Assembly (NCBI GenBank): GCA_002633025.1
Contig: NMRB01001319.1
Coordinates: forward strand, 12,911 to 76,910
DNA length: 64,000 nt
Origin: Notospermus geniculatus
Taxonomy: Eukaryota; Nemertea; Pilidiophora; Heteronemertea; Lineidae
Direction of reading: 5' to 3'
The translations under genes were made by a program, and so were the position numbers. The notes under the pieces were generated by a model. That model ran no database searches. It saw only the letters and a program-made list of their open reading frames with translations, and was not told the DNA's origin. This document shows positions 27,444-40,458 of the stretch, piece by piece; the first letter of the stretch is position 1, and each line of letters begins with the position of its first letter.

Positions 27444-28603
27444 TCTGAACTCTTCAATAGATGATGGTCATTGGTGTTTACGGTGTGATATCACGGCATT
27501 CCCTCTTGAAGAGAGTGTCCGAGCGAACAGTGATTTCAAAACCTCGAAAGAAGGCATTTTCAAAGCGAAAGATGTTGCATTGGCCAATCAGATACGTTTA
27601 ATCCTGCTTCATCGGCACAGCAGTCCCATTAACCAATCAGCGACGTTGTGACAATCGAATGGCCTACACGGTCACGGCATAGAACGTTGTGAGACAGTGT
27701 TGGAAACCAGGCATTGCACACAAGTATAGAGGAATGCAGGGGCAAGATTTGCCCAGGGATTGGAGTGGTGTATCATTGTTTCATGACCTTCACCCAAGAG
27801 TAACCGACAGGACAACGATAAAACCGCACTCTTCATTTTATGACGTCAGAGAGCTTTCAATATGATACATTTCCACAGACAGTTAAAGTTGAAAATGGGG
27901 TGTATAGTTTGTCTATCGATTTTTGTATTGTCTGGGGACGAGGTTGAACCATTTGAGCCTGTCATGCTCCACTCTCTCATATAATTAAATTAGTTCCTAA
28001 TAAGAGTAAATACTTGACAACGCATAATGTGCGTAGTGCTTCCCTTTTGAGCGCTCCCACCTCTCTCATTTGCATGCACCCTTAATGGAAAATAGAGTTG
28101 GTTGCCTGTTTTCATAGCTCGGCGACATAATCAGATTACCAGTCTATTAAAAAGTCAATATTATTTTCCTTTATTCCCCGCAACGGCAGCACATGAAAAG
28201 GAGTTTGTGCTTCAAGAATGCGTGTAGCAGCATCGCCGATGAAGCCAATCTTCGCCAGCTCCTCAATGATCTGCGCCGGGTTCACGGAGTTCTTTAATTG
28301 CATTCTCTGATGGGGTTCGCGAGGAGTGAAAAAATTCTGCGTCATGCATGCGGATAGTTCTTGCGGCGGAGAGATCCCAAGTTGGTGCTTGAGAGGTTTG
28401 AAGCACCGCTTGAGAAGGTGAACCAATCCGCGAGAGAATTGAGTTCCTCGGAACTGGCAGGAAGAAGAGCGGCAGACTTCTCACTTAATTAGCGGCGAGG
28501 GACCAGGTTCAAATTTTTACCGATTTGAGGAGACTGGAAAACCTCAGAGAGATAGGTTCAGGTTCTTTAACAAAAGACACTCAGAGATATGGGATTCTTA
28601 AAT
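27444..28603. other. Intergenic, no gene seen
   Basis: No supported coding exon, RNA gene or repeat was recognised in this stretch. Confidence 0.4.
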
Positions 28604-31600
28604 TTAAAAATAAAACGAGCAGTGAATTCCAATCAAGTGTTTGGTGACAGGGGTTCTCTGCGCGGACTGATTCACTCGATCGGCGGGGCACAACGGTGGG
28701 TTGTTTAGGCTTCCCAAAGGACTTCTCTATGGAAGGAGCAGTAGGCTGCTATGGGCAATTAATACACGGCTTATTGCTTCACAAGTAATAAGGGAAGATT
28801 CAGTCGGAAAGATTTAAACTGGGTCTGCCAGAGGTTGAAATGGGGAGCCAGAAAGAAGACAAACAGAAGACAATTCTCGGGTTGGCCTTGGAGGAATAGG
28901 CCTACTTGACGTGCGCTCGCTGTTTCTCCTGTCAAGTATAATTCCTGCAAGGGCTCGCCAACAACAGTCTGGCAATACAATGTCGCCGGGTAGAAACCTA
29001 CACATCATGCTCTACAGGCCGGAGAAGACGGGCTTGACCAGAAAAACTCATTCTGCAGCAGAAGGGGTTGATGCAAACGTACCGCCTTCCAATTGGTCGG
29101 ATTACTTATGACTGAACACGGGCGTAATGAGGTTTCTCATTGGTCAGGATCGACGACGTACTAAAGAGACGGAGATTTTCATTGGTTCCGTTCGATATGG
29201 TGTGCTCACCCGACGAACGGAAGAAGATGGGCTTTCATTGGTCGGAAAGTCGAGAAGTCAAAACAGGCTTCGTCGAGATACATGTACTAGTACATGTAAC
29301 GAAAACGGACCAGATAAATAGTGCCCATAGTAGAGTGTAACCCTATGACATAACTGGTCAACTCAAACGAAATCGGGTGTGTATAAAAACGCAGACCCTG
29401 ACGAGTAGAAAACGCAGACCCGACTATATAACGAATACCCTAGTGACTATAAAACGCAGACGTATCATAAAACGAAGATCAACGAAACCAACAAAGTCTG
29501 ATTCATAATTACATGTAATATTATATTTCTCTAATTTTTTAAATCAATCCACAGATATTTGATTGCACAGAATAAGATACGCGATTTGTTTTGTTTACGA
29601 ACTCCAGCTTCAAGTCAAGAAAAGATTTGACATCGTTGCATAGACTGTTACAACAAGACAGTGTGACCAAAATAACATTTAAAGGAACAAAAATATAATG
29701 CGACGTAGGTTACCAATGGAATGAAGTAAAACAGCCTATTGATCATTGATCTCTGACACAAGATTAAGAATGAGATGAATTTGTTCAAACGACATCTAAC
29801 GCAGCAAACTGATTTCGAGGCTTAGCCTATGTCACCGAACGACACAATATGTTACTATTATCTATGTTGCGTGGCCTTTTAGGCGTACACGTGTATACAA
29901 ATGTAAACTACTTATTCTGCCCAACAGTATGTCCAAGGAAGTAGATCGAGTTTAAAGGATTAAGTAACTTAGTGCCATAGCCAGGGGCAAGTACATAGAG
30001 GCATTGATTAAGTATCATTATAGAAATCTCCGAAACTTAAATTGAAACAGCAAATCATAAGTACAATAAGCCAATGACCATCATAGTTTTAGAAATGTCA
30101 GAGATGGAAGACATAGTTTATGTAACACCTTCCAAGTGTCACAAATCTGAGTAAAATCATAGGCGAGATGTTGTATTACATCATTATGCTTGAGAGCTTC
30201 AGCTCTTCTGACGGGCCTACGTGCGCAAGTTACAACCCAAGAGCCACATACGCCAGTATTTATTGCTATTTTATGTGAAAAACATGATTCAAAATTAAAA
30301 ATAAAACGAGCAGTGAATTCCAATCAAGTGTTTGGTGACAGGGGTTCTCTGCGCGGACTGATTCACTCGATCGGCGGGGCACAACGACAGGTTGTTTAGG
30401 CTTCCCAAAGGACTTCTCTATGGAAGGAGCAGTAGGCTGCTCTGGGCAATTAATACACGGCTTATTGCTTCACAAGTAACAAGGGAAGATTCAGTCGGAA
30501 AGATTTAAACTAGGTCTGCCAGAGGTTGAAATGGGGAGCCAGAAAGATTCTACACCAACAGAAGACAATTCTCGGGTTGGCCTTGGAGGAACACTTGATG
30601 TGCGCTCGCTGTTTCTCCTGTCAAGTATAATTCCTGCAAGGGTTGGCCAACAACAGTCTGGCAATACACTGTTGGTAGAAACCTACACATCATACTCTAC
30701 AGGCCAAAGACGACAGACGCTTGACCAGCCTGCAGCAGAAGGGGTTGATGCACACGATACCTTCCAACTGGTCGGATTACTTATGGCTGAACACGGGCGT
30801 AATGAGGTTTGTCATTGGTCAGGATCGACGACGTACTAAAGAGACGGAGATTTTCATTGGTTCCATTCGATAGGGTGTGCTCACCCGACGAACGGGCTTT
30901 CATTGGTCGGAAAGTCGAGAAGTCAACACAGGCTTCGTCGAAATAGCTCGATATACATGTAACGAAAAGGGACCAGATCAAATAGTGCCCACCACTTATG
31001 GCATACCTGATCATTACTCAAATGAAATCGGGTGTGTATAAAAACGAAGACCCCGATGACTAGAAGACGCAGACCCGACTATAAAACGAATACCCTGGCG
31101 ACTATAAAACGCAGACATACATGTATTATACAACGAAGGTCAACAAAACCAACAAAGTCTGATTCATAAGTACATGTAATATTATATTTCTCTAATTTTT
31201 TAAATCAATCCACAGATATTTGATTGCACAGAATAAGATACGAGATTTATTTTGTTTACGAACTCCAGCTTCAAGCCAAGAAAAGATTTGACATCATTGC
31301 ATAGACTGTTACAAGAAGACAGTGTGACCAAAATAACATTTAAAGGAACAAAAATATAATGCGACGTTACCAATGGAACGAAGTAAAACAGCCTATTGAT
31401 CATTGATCTCTGACACAAGATTAAGAATGAGATGAATTTGTTCAAACGACATCTAACGCAGCAAACTGATTTCGAGGCTTATGTCACCGAACGACACAAT
31501 ATGTTACTATTATCTATGTTGCGTGGCCTTTTAGGCATACACGTGCATACAAAGGTAAACTACTTATTCTGCCTAACAGTATGTCCAAGGAAGTAGATCG

Positions 31601-31945
31601 AGTTTAAAGGATAAGTAACTTAGTGCCATAGCCAGCGGCAAGTACATAGAGGCATTGATTAAGTATCATTATAGAAATCTCCGAAACTTAAATTGAAACA
31701 GCAAATCATAAGTACAATAAGCCAATGACCATCATAGTTTTAGAAATGTCAGAGATGGAAGACATAGTTTATGCAACACCTTCCAAGTGTCACAAATCTG
31801 AGTAAAATCATAGGCGAGATGTTGTATTACATCATTATGCTTGAGAGCTTCAGCTCTTCTGACGGGCCTACGGGCGTTAAGTTACAACCCAAGAGCCAAA
31901 TACGCCAGTATTTATTGCTATTTTATGTGAAAAACATGATTCAAA
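28604..31945. repeat. 1.69-kb tandem segmental duplication
   Basis: Copy 1 is 28604-30293 and copy 2 is 30295-31945. They are near-identical over their full length with a few small indels. Both contain AAAATAAAACGAGCAGTG near the start, an array of TATAAAACGCAGAC-like words, and the ending GTGAAAAACATGATTCAAA. There is no convincing open frame. Copy 2 ends about 140 bp beyond the MCFD2-like distal stop codon and contains a minus-strand AATAAA at 31911-31916. Confidence 0.95.
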
Positions 31946-32086
31946 TGACAGATTAATACTGCAGGAATGAGCAAATGGTGATGGAGCCTCTCCTGGTGTC
32001 ATTACAATATTTAAACCAGCTTCTTCCCTCCAGAAACACATTTGGTTTCCATCCAGTGGCAGTGACTTGTGTTCTTTGCTTCATTC

Positions 32087-32289
32087 CTATGTGATGGGGG
32101 TGGGAACAGTGGTTGGAATGACTGGAGGAGCAGGGGGTGCTGCGTCATCTGTCGCCCGTCTCTGAGCAGACACAAACTCGTGGTAATCGACGTAACCATC
32201 GTTGTTTAAATCTTCATCTTGTAAAACAGAGTCGACGAGATCTATGACTTCTTTTTCTGACATTCTTTGGGGGTTATCAACCTGTGGAC
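32087..32289 (-). CDS. Distal alternative last exon of the MCFD2-like gene
   Basis: The acceptor TCTCTTTCAG precedes the exon (phase 1). It encodes MSEKEVIDLVDSVLQDEDLN and the canonical calcium loop DLNNDGYVDYHE, then a proline/threonine-rich tail ending PTPIT. It is closer to vertebrate MCFD2 than the proximal exon, so it is probably the ancestral end. A minus-strand AATAAA lies at 31911-31916. Confidence 0.85.
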
Positions 32290-35200
32290 CTGAAAGAGAA
32301 AGACGAGGTCCGAGGTCAAAGGTGAAGGTGACAATGGCAAAGTCTTCAGTGAGCAACAGCAGAGAGAACTCAAACTGCGTTAGGTTTTCTGTTGTGGGGT
32401 TGAATCAGGGTAGTTAGATTGACCATGTTGACGGCTTTATCATGTTTGATGTCCTGATGGATACAGCAATTCACTGAGATCGACCTGGCCTTTGACACCC
32501 TATCCTTTTCTGCCCCCATTTCGTGGCGATTTCTGCCACTGAACTTCAGGCTTTTTCTTGTACGCCGGTGCCATCGGCCTTGGTGAATTTTGCCACTGTT
32601 CAGGGCCATTCCATACATCATTAACGACTTCAGAATACATGTATATTGTTTGCCTGGTAGGCCATGTTTGCCAGACATCGGTGATGCAAACAGCAAGACA
32701 ACGGGAAACAGTAACGACCGGTTGGTGGCCTGGCATCATCTGCAACATACTTTTATCAACGTTTTGGGCGGTTGTACATGTATCTGGTACAACGAATGTT
32801 GCCAGACATTATGATTCCCCTCCCATCAAAAAATCATCGGCCGACTAACGAAGGTGAGTAATATACCCTCATTATTGCTGCCGATGGCATATCACTGATA
32901 CGGATTCTGATTACGGAAGCACATTTGCCGAGGAGGGTCTGGCTTTCTAGGGGCCTCGGCGTGCTAACTAGTCACCGCAAAGAAGACCAGAATCAAGAAT
33001 AACCTGTCTTTATTCAAACACAATATAGGAAAGTTAATCAAATTAGACCGTGAACCTGGCGATAGCGAAGTGAGGCGCCATCACGGATTCCTCACACGGT
33101 TCATATCTGCTGTTTATCATTGACATCATGCCAGGGTTAATGAACGTTCATCAACGCTAGCTCTGCTTGGAATATGATAGGTGGCATATGTCAAAGTTAA
33201 AAGCCGTTGTCGTCAAGAAAGGATGACGTTACTTGTCAACACGATGGTAACTGAGGTGTCACTCTCGCTACAGAACGTCCCTGAATATTTTCTTGTGCAA
33301 AAGGCCCTCAAGATGTACTGTCCAGGGGCGTAGCTAGCATTTTTGGCTTGGGGAGCATTCGGTTCTCTGAGGGGACTGCACTTTTTACCATTTTGGGGGG
33401 CCAAAATCTGCATAAAACCACACTTTCGGTGACGTCTAGGAAGGGGCATTTGCCTCCTCCCTGTGAGCTTTTACGGTCCTGGTATCAACGTTCAGATGTA
33501 CTGGGAACGGTAACCACTGTTCTTTAGACGTTGTTGATGACATTAGCTACTCATACACAGTAAATTAACAATTTCACCTACATAAGAGAGAGATTTAGAG
33601 CACCCCAGTTGGAACAAGAACACACTGGGAAAGTGAAATTCAAACAAGCTGCACAGAGAGTTCTACCTAAACCCAAACACAAGGCAGGGAATCTACAAAG
33701 CCATGAAGAGGTCCCTGAACCTCAACACCAAAGAGTGAAAAGAGTTGAGAAGGAAAGATTCATGCAAAGGACTATCTAGGAAAGATTTCTATTATTCTAA
33801 ACTATAAAACACAAGAAAACAAAAGTTTCAAACCAAACAAAAACAGCTGATAGAGCCTCATCAGATTGGATTCATAAACTACATTAGTCAAATGGTGAAT
33901 ATCAACCTCAACTGTCTACCACAATCTACAGAGGACTCAATGGAATATGAAGTGAGGAAATGGAACATTCTATTTTGCAAGCAGAATGTAAGGTAGACCT
34001 ATACTTGTGGCTGTGGTTCACTGGGGAAGATTACGTAAACGGACTTATGCCACACAATCTGCATTCCATTGAGTCCGCTTTAGATTGTTCCAGACTTAAA
34101 GGACCACTGTATTGCATCTTTCTGTCCCGACAGCCGGCGCCACCGGCACCATGCTCCAATACTGTAGTTATGCCTTTCGCCCCAGTGTTGGAGAATGTAT
34201 GATTACAGTCTCGGTCACCCAGCCGCTGGGGATCGAACAAGTTTGTGTAGCAGTACTGCGGAACGAAACGGCTGGCTGCGCGAGACTAGTTGCATGCGGT
34301 AGTTTACCAAGTCGTTAATAGAGGTCTCCCCCTTAACGCGGGTACGTGTAACGCAGGATTGGGAAGCAATAACTGTGGTCCTTTAATCAGCTTTTCATAG
34401 GCAAATGTGAAACTGGCATGTGTGCTGGGAACAAACCTTTCATAAAATAGACTAATCAAACCAACTTGAACACTACACTTGGGCTTCATACCAATTCTTT
34501 TGATTCGCCAGTCAGTGCCCACATAACCCAGCAACAAAGGGAATCTTTAGCTCCCTGTTGGTGGAGGTTTTTTTAGAGAACACACTCCACTGTCACCAAG
34601 GTGTCCTTGAGTTATCCCTTCATCATACACTTATCACATCACATCAAACCACGTAAGACCATTTCCTTAAGTTGGCAATGATCCGTGGGTGAATCCTACC
34701 CGGGCAGTAGTCCCTGGCAGCCCAGCTCACTTCTACAATCACATGTAAGTCTCGATGGACAGCTTAGAAATACCTAGCCGACGACTTAGGGCCACAACAA
34801 TTCCCACCATGTTCAACAGGGCAGGTGACCAGCGATTCCAAGAACCAAATCAGTGAGGAAAGTAAAGCTGCCAACTTTTAAATATCTGGTACAAGGAACA
34901 ACTGCCTCAGTTCAACTCTGTCAGATCCCCTCTGTGTAGACCCTGGCTGAAGGTTACAGTATTAGTTACAGAGGCGGTTTCTTCACAGCGACTCGCCCTT
35001 TTTCTCAATCCGTCCACAAAACCTACTTTATACAAAAACACGACTGGTTTGGCCTAAGACAAGCTGACGAAATGAGATCAGATAGAAAAGTGACATGAGG
35101 TTTTTTATCTCCCTTCTCTGGTGGTGGAGAGATTGGAACTTGCGCGGCCAGCGAGGAATGAGACACCTTTATGATATTAATGGGGAGTGTAAGGGAGAAA

Positions 35201-38200
35201 TTGACTTTGAGGGACAAAATACATTCGATGACAAGTCGTCTGAATCAAGAAGTTTCTGAAATCCCGGATTGCAAGCAGATTTGTCTTCCAAAGGGGAACT
35301 GCTTATAAACCGAGTCTGTACTGCCACCTCTCTGTCCAGTGGGGAACTAGAACACCTCATCACTTGGACTTTTTCTCTTTTTAGAAAGGTACACTGTATC
35401 TGGATAACGTCCATCCTGCCAGTCAATAAGGCATAACCCCTCTCCCATGACAGGACAAGGAACGTGCTCAAGAAAACCAATCAACCATCATGCACGAGAG
35501 TTCTGGGTGACATCATACAGACCAACACCTCATCCAAAGAATATGACCCGTACAGACTTCTTACCAGCAATTAGACAAGACATGGATAGATTTTTTGTAA
35601 GTCTAAAGCCAAACTCTGAAGATGCAAATGCACTGCTTGCATTCACTTGTAATCCAAGGTGAGAATCACGTGAGTAGGCCAAACACCCCACAACATGCCT
35701 TCAACTTGGCGTTCCGTGAAGAACATGCTGTGGTGCCACCTGTTGTTGATTCAACTAACTGCTGGGGACCATGTGGATTGTCAAGGACTATTCCTAGGCC
35801 AACCAACAGGGCCGTATTTAGATTTTTGGTCCTGGAGGCAAAAGCCCCTCTGGGGGGCAGACCTTTTTTGCCCAAAATTCACATGAAAATCAAGTTTTTT
35901 GGTTGGCTCGGGGGGGGGGGGGCAACTGCCCCTTGCCCCCCTCCCGCGCTAAATACGGCCCTGACCAAGCCTCTACCCAATGGCCTTTTGTAACCTCAGA
36001 CAGCAGAGCAGTGCAGTTTGCCACCTCCCTAAGCCACTCCCTAAAAGCCAAACATTCCACAGTGCAAGTTTTACAGATCAAATTATAACGAAACCTTTGA
36101 TTTTATGCCGTGACTTTAACACGCATTGGTATGACATATTCATAATATTCTATATAGCCATCATTATTCTCATCATGTTCCTTGAGATAATCATCAACGG
36201 CCCTGGCGACCTCCTCCGGTGATCCAAATTTCGGCCCTAATGAGAAAAACAATAAATTATTGACAGAGAAGTGTTTTACTCAAGATGGATTGATGAGGTT
36301 GGGACAGAGTGATGGTTCAAGTCATGCTAAGTTTCCTGAAACATAGACCATACTTGACAGAGACGTATCTGAAATGAAAATTTCTTTGATAGAAAGGTAA
36401 AATTCAAGGAAGAGCATAAAACTAGTGGGGATACATCAGCCCCATGCTACCATTGAGTAGGGGTGTAACATCCTGAGACTCGGGTCGTTTCTCTCAGCTA
36501 CCACCTCCCTTATGAAGAGGTGCGACGTAAGAGATGCATCTGAATAGGCTGACAGAAAGAAAGGCAGTAGATACTTTAAGAAGTTAGTCTAAGTCATGCT
36601 GCGTGTTGCATAAAGCTGTGATTGGAATAGTTTTAACTTGATTGATACATGTAGCCTACCGGTACATATCATATCTTCATCCATAACTTCACCAAACAAG
36701 CTTCATTTCTTCCAAGCGATGTGTGGTAATGACAGACTGGTAACCAAGCTTGACTAGTCATGCAAGTGTCAACATAGCTCTGAATCCTTAAGCCGTGCTC
36801 ACCAACTACTGTAATGCAGCAGCATGCCATGCACCATCGGTCACACATGTGATAAAACCAACATAACATAACATAACAATAACCAATCACCAGAGGAAGG
36901 AGCCATCCTTGTGGACAGAGAAAAGTTGACAGGAAGGTGAGGCAGGATTCTCATATTCCATTTCAGAGGTTATGTTCATGAGGGTGCAAAAAGATTAGTG
37001 CTGCTGGTGGGCCACCAGGGCCACCAGGCTGACATTGCCAAGTACGAACTGACGAANAAAGGAGTTGAGGAAAAAGACAGGGTAGACCAAGCGAAGACGG
37101 GAGCGCAACAACATCAAACATGATGACTTACCAGATACATCATTTGAATCTGAAGACAGAACATAGGTTAAACCAGCTCCGTGCCGAAGTGTATAATAAG
37201 ACAAAGATGTGCTGAAAGATTGATAACACTCGGGAGTCCTCCATGTCCTCCACGTCTTAACCAGGGACAACAGATTTCTGGAGACTTGATGTACAGGTGT
37301 AAAAGAATCTAATGTCCTCCGATATGTGATGTCCCCCAACAATACAAACAGATCAAGCGGCACCATTCAGTGGCCTCTGGAGAGACCAAGACCCTTAATC
37401 CTGTGACAAACAATAGGCCTACAGGGGGACATCAGGAGGGTGGGGGCATTAGATTCTATCACACCTGTACCATGTTCATAGAGGTGACAGAACAGCTCAT
37501 AACAGTTTGGACTTGTATCTGGAATACAACTCTGAGATGTCTTACAGAACCCTAAGGAGGGGTTATTTCAAGCAATGTACTGAATCAGGTAGGAGTGCAG
37601 CAGGTGAGAGATGGGTGTAGAGCTAGATTGGAAGAGGAGGAAGAGGCAAGTGTAAATGTAGCCCTTGACAGCCAGCTGCCACAGCTGTGCCATCAGCTTC
37701 ATTCTATCTTTATTGTACTGGGACTATTGTTTGCAAGGACTACCATCCTCGCTACACCGCAGTGGCATCTACATCTGTACAATGTTTGCAAGGGAATTGT
37801 GCGGTGCTCCACAACTGCAAGGGTAAGGTACTGTTACTTAGGAAGTATGTGGCCAAATTTGTACAACAAGCAAGGAATATTACCCCAATACATACCTTTA
37901 TTTTCATTCTCATGATGTTGTAAAGCTGATGCTATTTCTAGGCCATCTAATTTGTTATTGTTGTCATAATCATGTAACTTGAAATAATGGAATTCTAATT
38001 CGTCATCAGTCATGTCTGCTGTGTTCACTTTCACTTCACCATCCAAATGTTCTTTGATGTGACTGGAAATGAACAAGGACCTGACTGTATTGGTATTGGT
38101 GTCATATTTCGTCTCACCCCCAGCCCAATCTGAGCTTGAGGTCAATTAACTGCATAATCCCCCACCACACAGGGTCAGTGTTAAGGGCTATTGTTAGGGT

Positions 38201-39517
38201 CAGGAACAGTCTCAGGGCTATTGTTAGGGTTAGGAACAGTGTTGGTGGTGGGGGATAATGCAAAAATGCCGTGGTAGTTTGGCTCAGCATGTTGGTACTA
38301 GTTTAGAGCATATGGTACAAATGATCAGTGAAATTTTCATAGTGATTGAGTACACAACAGAACTGCAGCATGTAGTGTTGTTTGTAAGAACAGCCAGAGG
38401 CATAGTATGAATAAGATCGGATAATGTTTATTTTAAGTTCATAACTGAAGGAATTTGATACATAGGGGAGTGACTCTTAACACCTGTCAGAACAAGTTCC
38501 ATACCGGCCAGTTTATTTGGTACTTTAATATTCCAAGAGGTGGTTTGTCATTATGTGGATATTGAAGTTTTTTAGCAGGAAAGATGACGTCAGGTCAACC
38601 TGTTTCTCATGGTTTGAGTCGATTGATTTAAAAAGCAAGTTTTCTATTCGATGAGAAAATTCTTTGGTTACTCTATCTACATTTATTTTAGAAACACAAC
38701 GTTTCAACCAGTGTACCCTGGCCGTAGTCCTGTGTACAAGTGAATAGCACATGAGGAGAGGAAGCATAAATAACAGTGTGGTATTTATGCTTCCTCTCCT
38801 CATGTGCTATTCACTTGTACACAGGACTACGGCCAGGGTACACTGGTTGAAACGTTGTGTTTCTAAAATAAATGTAGATAGAGTAACCAAAGAATTTTCT
38901 CATGTTTAGTTTCACCTATCTAAAATGTCACTCAAAGAACTTTCTATTCGATGTCGTAAAAAATAGATAAGAGAGCTTATCTATTTTTGATGTCGTGAAA
39001 CTGATCATTTCCATTTGAACAGGTGTTACCACAAATCCAATTACATGTACAATTTATCACAAAATGATGAACAAGCAGATGCTAGGGAGATAACTGTGGA
39101 TCAATAATACAGCTGCGATGGAATCATCACGGACAACGAAGTGATAAAATACAACACAGGTGCAGGATTTTTAATCAAATAGAAATAGTTTATTGATTCA
39201 GCAAATCTGTAGTCTGAAGCTCCACTACTATGATACATATGAATATTCAACATGTCCACGACACAAATCAATGCCCAGCTACACAAGGTTCAATTCTGCT
39301 CTCATTTCATTTGTGGAATGACAGATCTTTGCTGGATTCCCACATGAGCAGGAGAATCCAAGATGAAAGGTTATGATACTTACGCTCGATCATGTGTGTC
39401 CATCTTCTCAAACTTTAGCTTTGCCTTATCTCCCTCGTCACTGACCACCTGTTGTACCGCCATTATAAGAATGGAAAATGCTGCAAAGCATTTTATAAAT
39501 ATCGTCCTCGATTTCAT
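32087..39517 (-). CDS. MCFD2-like secreted EF-hand protein (ER-Golgi cargo receptor subunit)
   Basis: Exons on the minus strand: 39517-39384 (start), 38062-37896, then a last exon at either 36236-36103 or 32289-32087. Exon 1 encodes a signal peptide (MKSRTIFIKCFAAFSILIM...) and exon 2 reads HIKEHLDGE and HYFKLHDYDNNNKLDGLE, closely like vertebrate MCFD2. EF-hand 1 has loop DYDNNNKLDGLE (asparagine at position 6); EF-hand 2 comes from the last exon. With the distal exon the protein is 167 aa, with the proximal exon 144 aa (human about 146). Known MCFD2 binds LMAN1/ERGIC-53 in a calcium-dependent way and carries glycoproteins such as factors V and VIII from ER to Golgi. Its role here is inferred from family. 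Both last exons begin in the same phase. Confidence 0.88.
33324..33470. mobile_element. Partial hAT-like MITE
   Basis: The CAGGGGCGTAGCTAGCATTT end followed by a G-rich body is a familiar hAT-type non-autonomous terminus. The opposite terminus is not recognisable, so the right boundary is approximate. Confidence 0.4.
33480..35800. other. Intron between the alternative last exons, no gene seen
   Basis: This lies within the MCFD2-like gene between its proximal and distal last exons. No independent exon or RNA gene was supported on either strand. Confidence 0.4.
35808..35965. mobile_element. hAT-like MITE with CAGGGCCGTATTTAG ends
   Basis: Terminal inverted repeats CAGGGCCGTATTTAG and CTAAATACGGCCCTG enclose a centre with a long G-run. 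It is about 158 bp and lies about 140 bp downstream (on the minus strand) of the proximal MCFD2-like stop codon. Confidence 0.8.
36103..36236 (-). CDS. Proximal alternative last exon of the MCFD2-like gene
   Basis: The acceptor CTCATTAG precedes the exon (phase 1, identical to the distal exon). It encodes PKFGSPEEVARAVDDYLKE and a complete calcium loop DENNDGYIEYYE, then a short tail ending VKVTA and a stop. It looks like a diverged duplicate of the distal exon. No clear AATAAA follows, and the acceptor pyrimidine tract is weaker than that of the distal exon. Confidence 0.75.
38150..38266. repeat. Small inverted-repeat element with internal direct repeats
   Basis: The ends TGCATAATCCCCCACCAC and GTGGTGGGGGATAATGCA are near-complementary. 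Inside, AGGGCTATTGTTAGGGT followed by AGGAACAGT occurs twice. It is a MITE-like insertion in intron 1 of the MCFD2-like gene. Confidence 0.7.
38651..38903. repeat. Perfect 122-bp inverted repeat with a 9-bp loop
   Basis: The left arm 38651-38772 and right arm 38782-38903 are exact reverse complements as far as I can read. The spacer is ACAGTGTGG. TTCTATTCGATG flanks the left side and recurs at about 38943-38954. The element lies in intron 1 of the MCFD2-like gene and would form a long hairpin in transcripts of either strand. Confidence 0.92.
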
Positions 39518-39770
39518 TGTTTTCTGTAAAAAGAGAGAGCGTATATTCTCTGCAAATTTTAACTTGTCAAATGAACACAAAGCTTGACCTAGCTGTTTTT
39601 TGGGGTCTAGGTCTACCAAGGTCAAGGGCTCAGTTAATTAGGTTACTAGAGCCTAGGCTATAGGCCTAGCATGACGAGGCCTAGGTACGGTAGGGTTTGG
39701 TTTGGCCTCATGCACACACCTGGTGCAAATAAAAGTCATGATTTAGTAGTCATACAGACAATGAAAGAGT

Positions 39771-40298
39771 TACGGGTCAAAATATCCATTGTCAAAACAT
39801 CCACACCGCACTTGGATCAGAACATCCACGAGTCTTTTGGTCAGAACGTCCACGCCAATGTCCATCCATGAATGAATGAATTTATTAGGCCTAACTCAGA
39901 TCAACGGTACCGGTAGGTAGACAAGAGTATGATAAATTTACAAAGTGAGCAAAATAAACAATGAACATGCCGGTAACATCATTTAGGCCTAAACTGGGTG
40001 GTAACCATGGAGGCCAAAGTATTATTAGGCCTACCGGTAGGCTAGGCTAGGCCTAAAATACTTCCATGCGGTAGGCCCTAGCAGCCTAGGGACCTAACAG
40101 AATACCATGACAGTAGGCAAGAGGTAAGCTCTTGGATTTTCCTCGCACCAGTAGAAGCAACACCCTACAATCTTAACATTCCTGAATACGCGGGAAATGG
40201 AGGACGTTTGCGTGGACGTTTTGACCAAAAGACCCGTGGACGTTCTGAGCCAAGTGCGGCATGGACGTTTTGACAAATGGACATTTTGACCGGTAACC
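39771..40298. mobile_element. Foldback element with 11-bp flanking direct repeats
   Basis: Arms of about 92 bp (39771-39863 and 40202-40293) are imperfect reverse complements, built from repeats of GTCAAAACATCCA and AGAACGTCCACG. AATGAAAGAGT flanks both sides (39760-39770 and 40299-40309), consistent with a target-site duplication. It lies upstream of the MCFD2-like start codon. Confidence 0.8.
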
Positions 40299-40458
40299 AA
40301 TGAAAGAGTAGGCCTACACACTACACACATCGGTTTTAGCTACACTCACTCATTTGACCTTCTACTAGACCTAATGGATGGTAACTGTCCTACACAAGGG
40401 CCGTATTAAGCTAGGCTCAGACCACGGGCAAAAAATTCCTGGATAGAGGTTGAATCGC

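Noticed and set aside
28911-29340. ORFs inside the tandem duplication (SLFLLSSIIPAR...)
   Set aside because: Frames are disrupted by indels between the two copies, so there is no sign of selection for coding.
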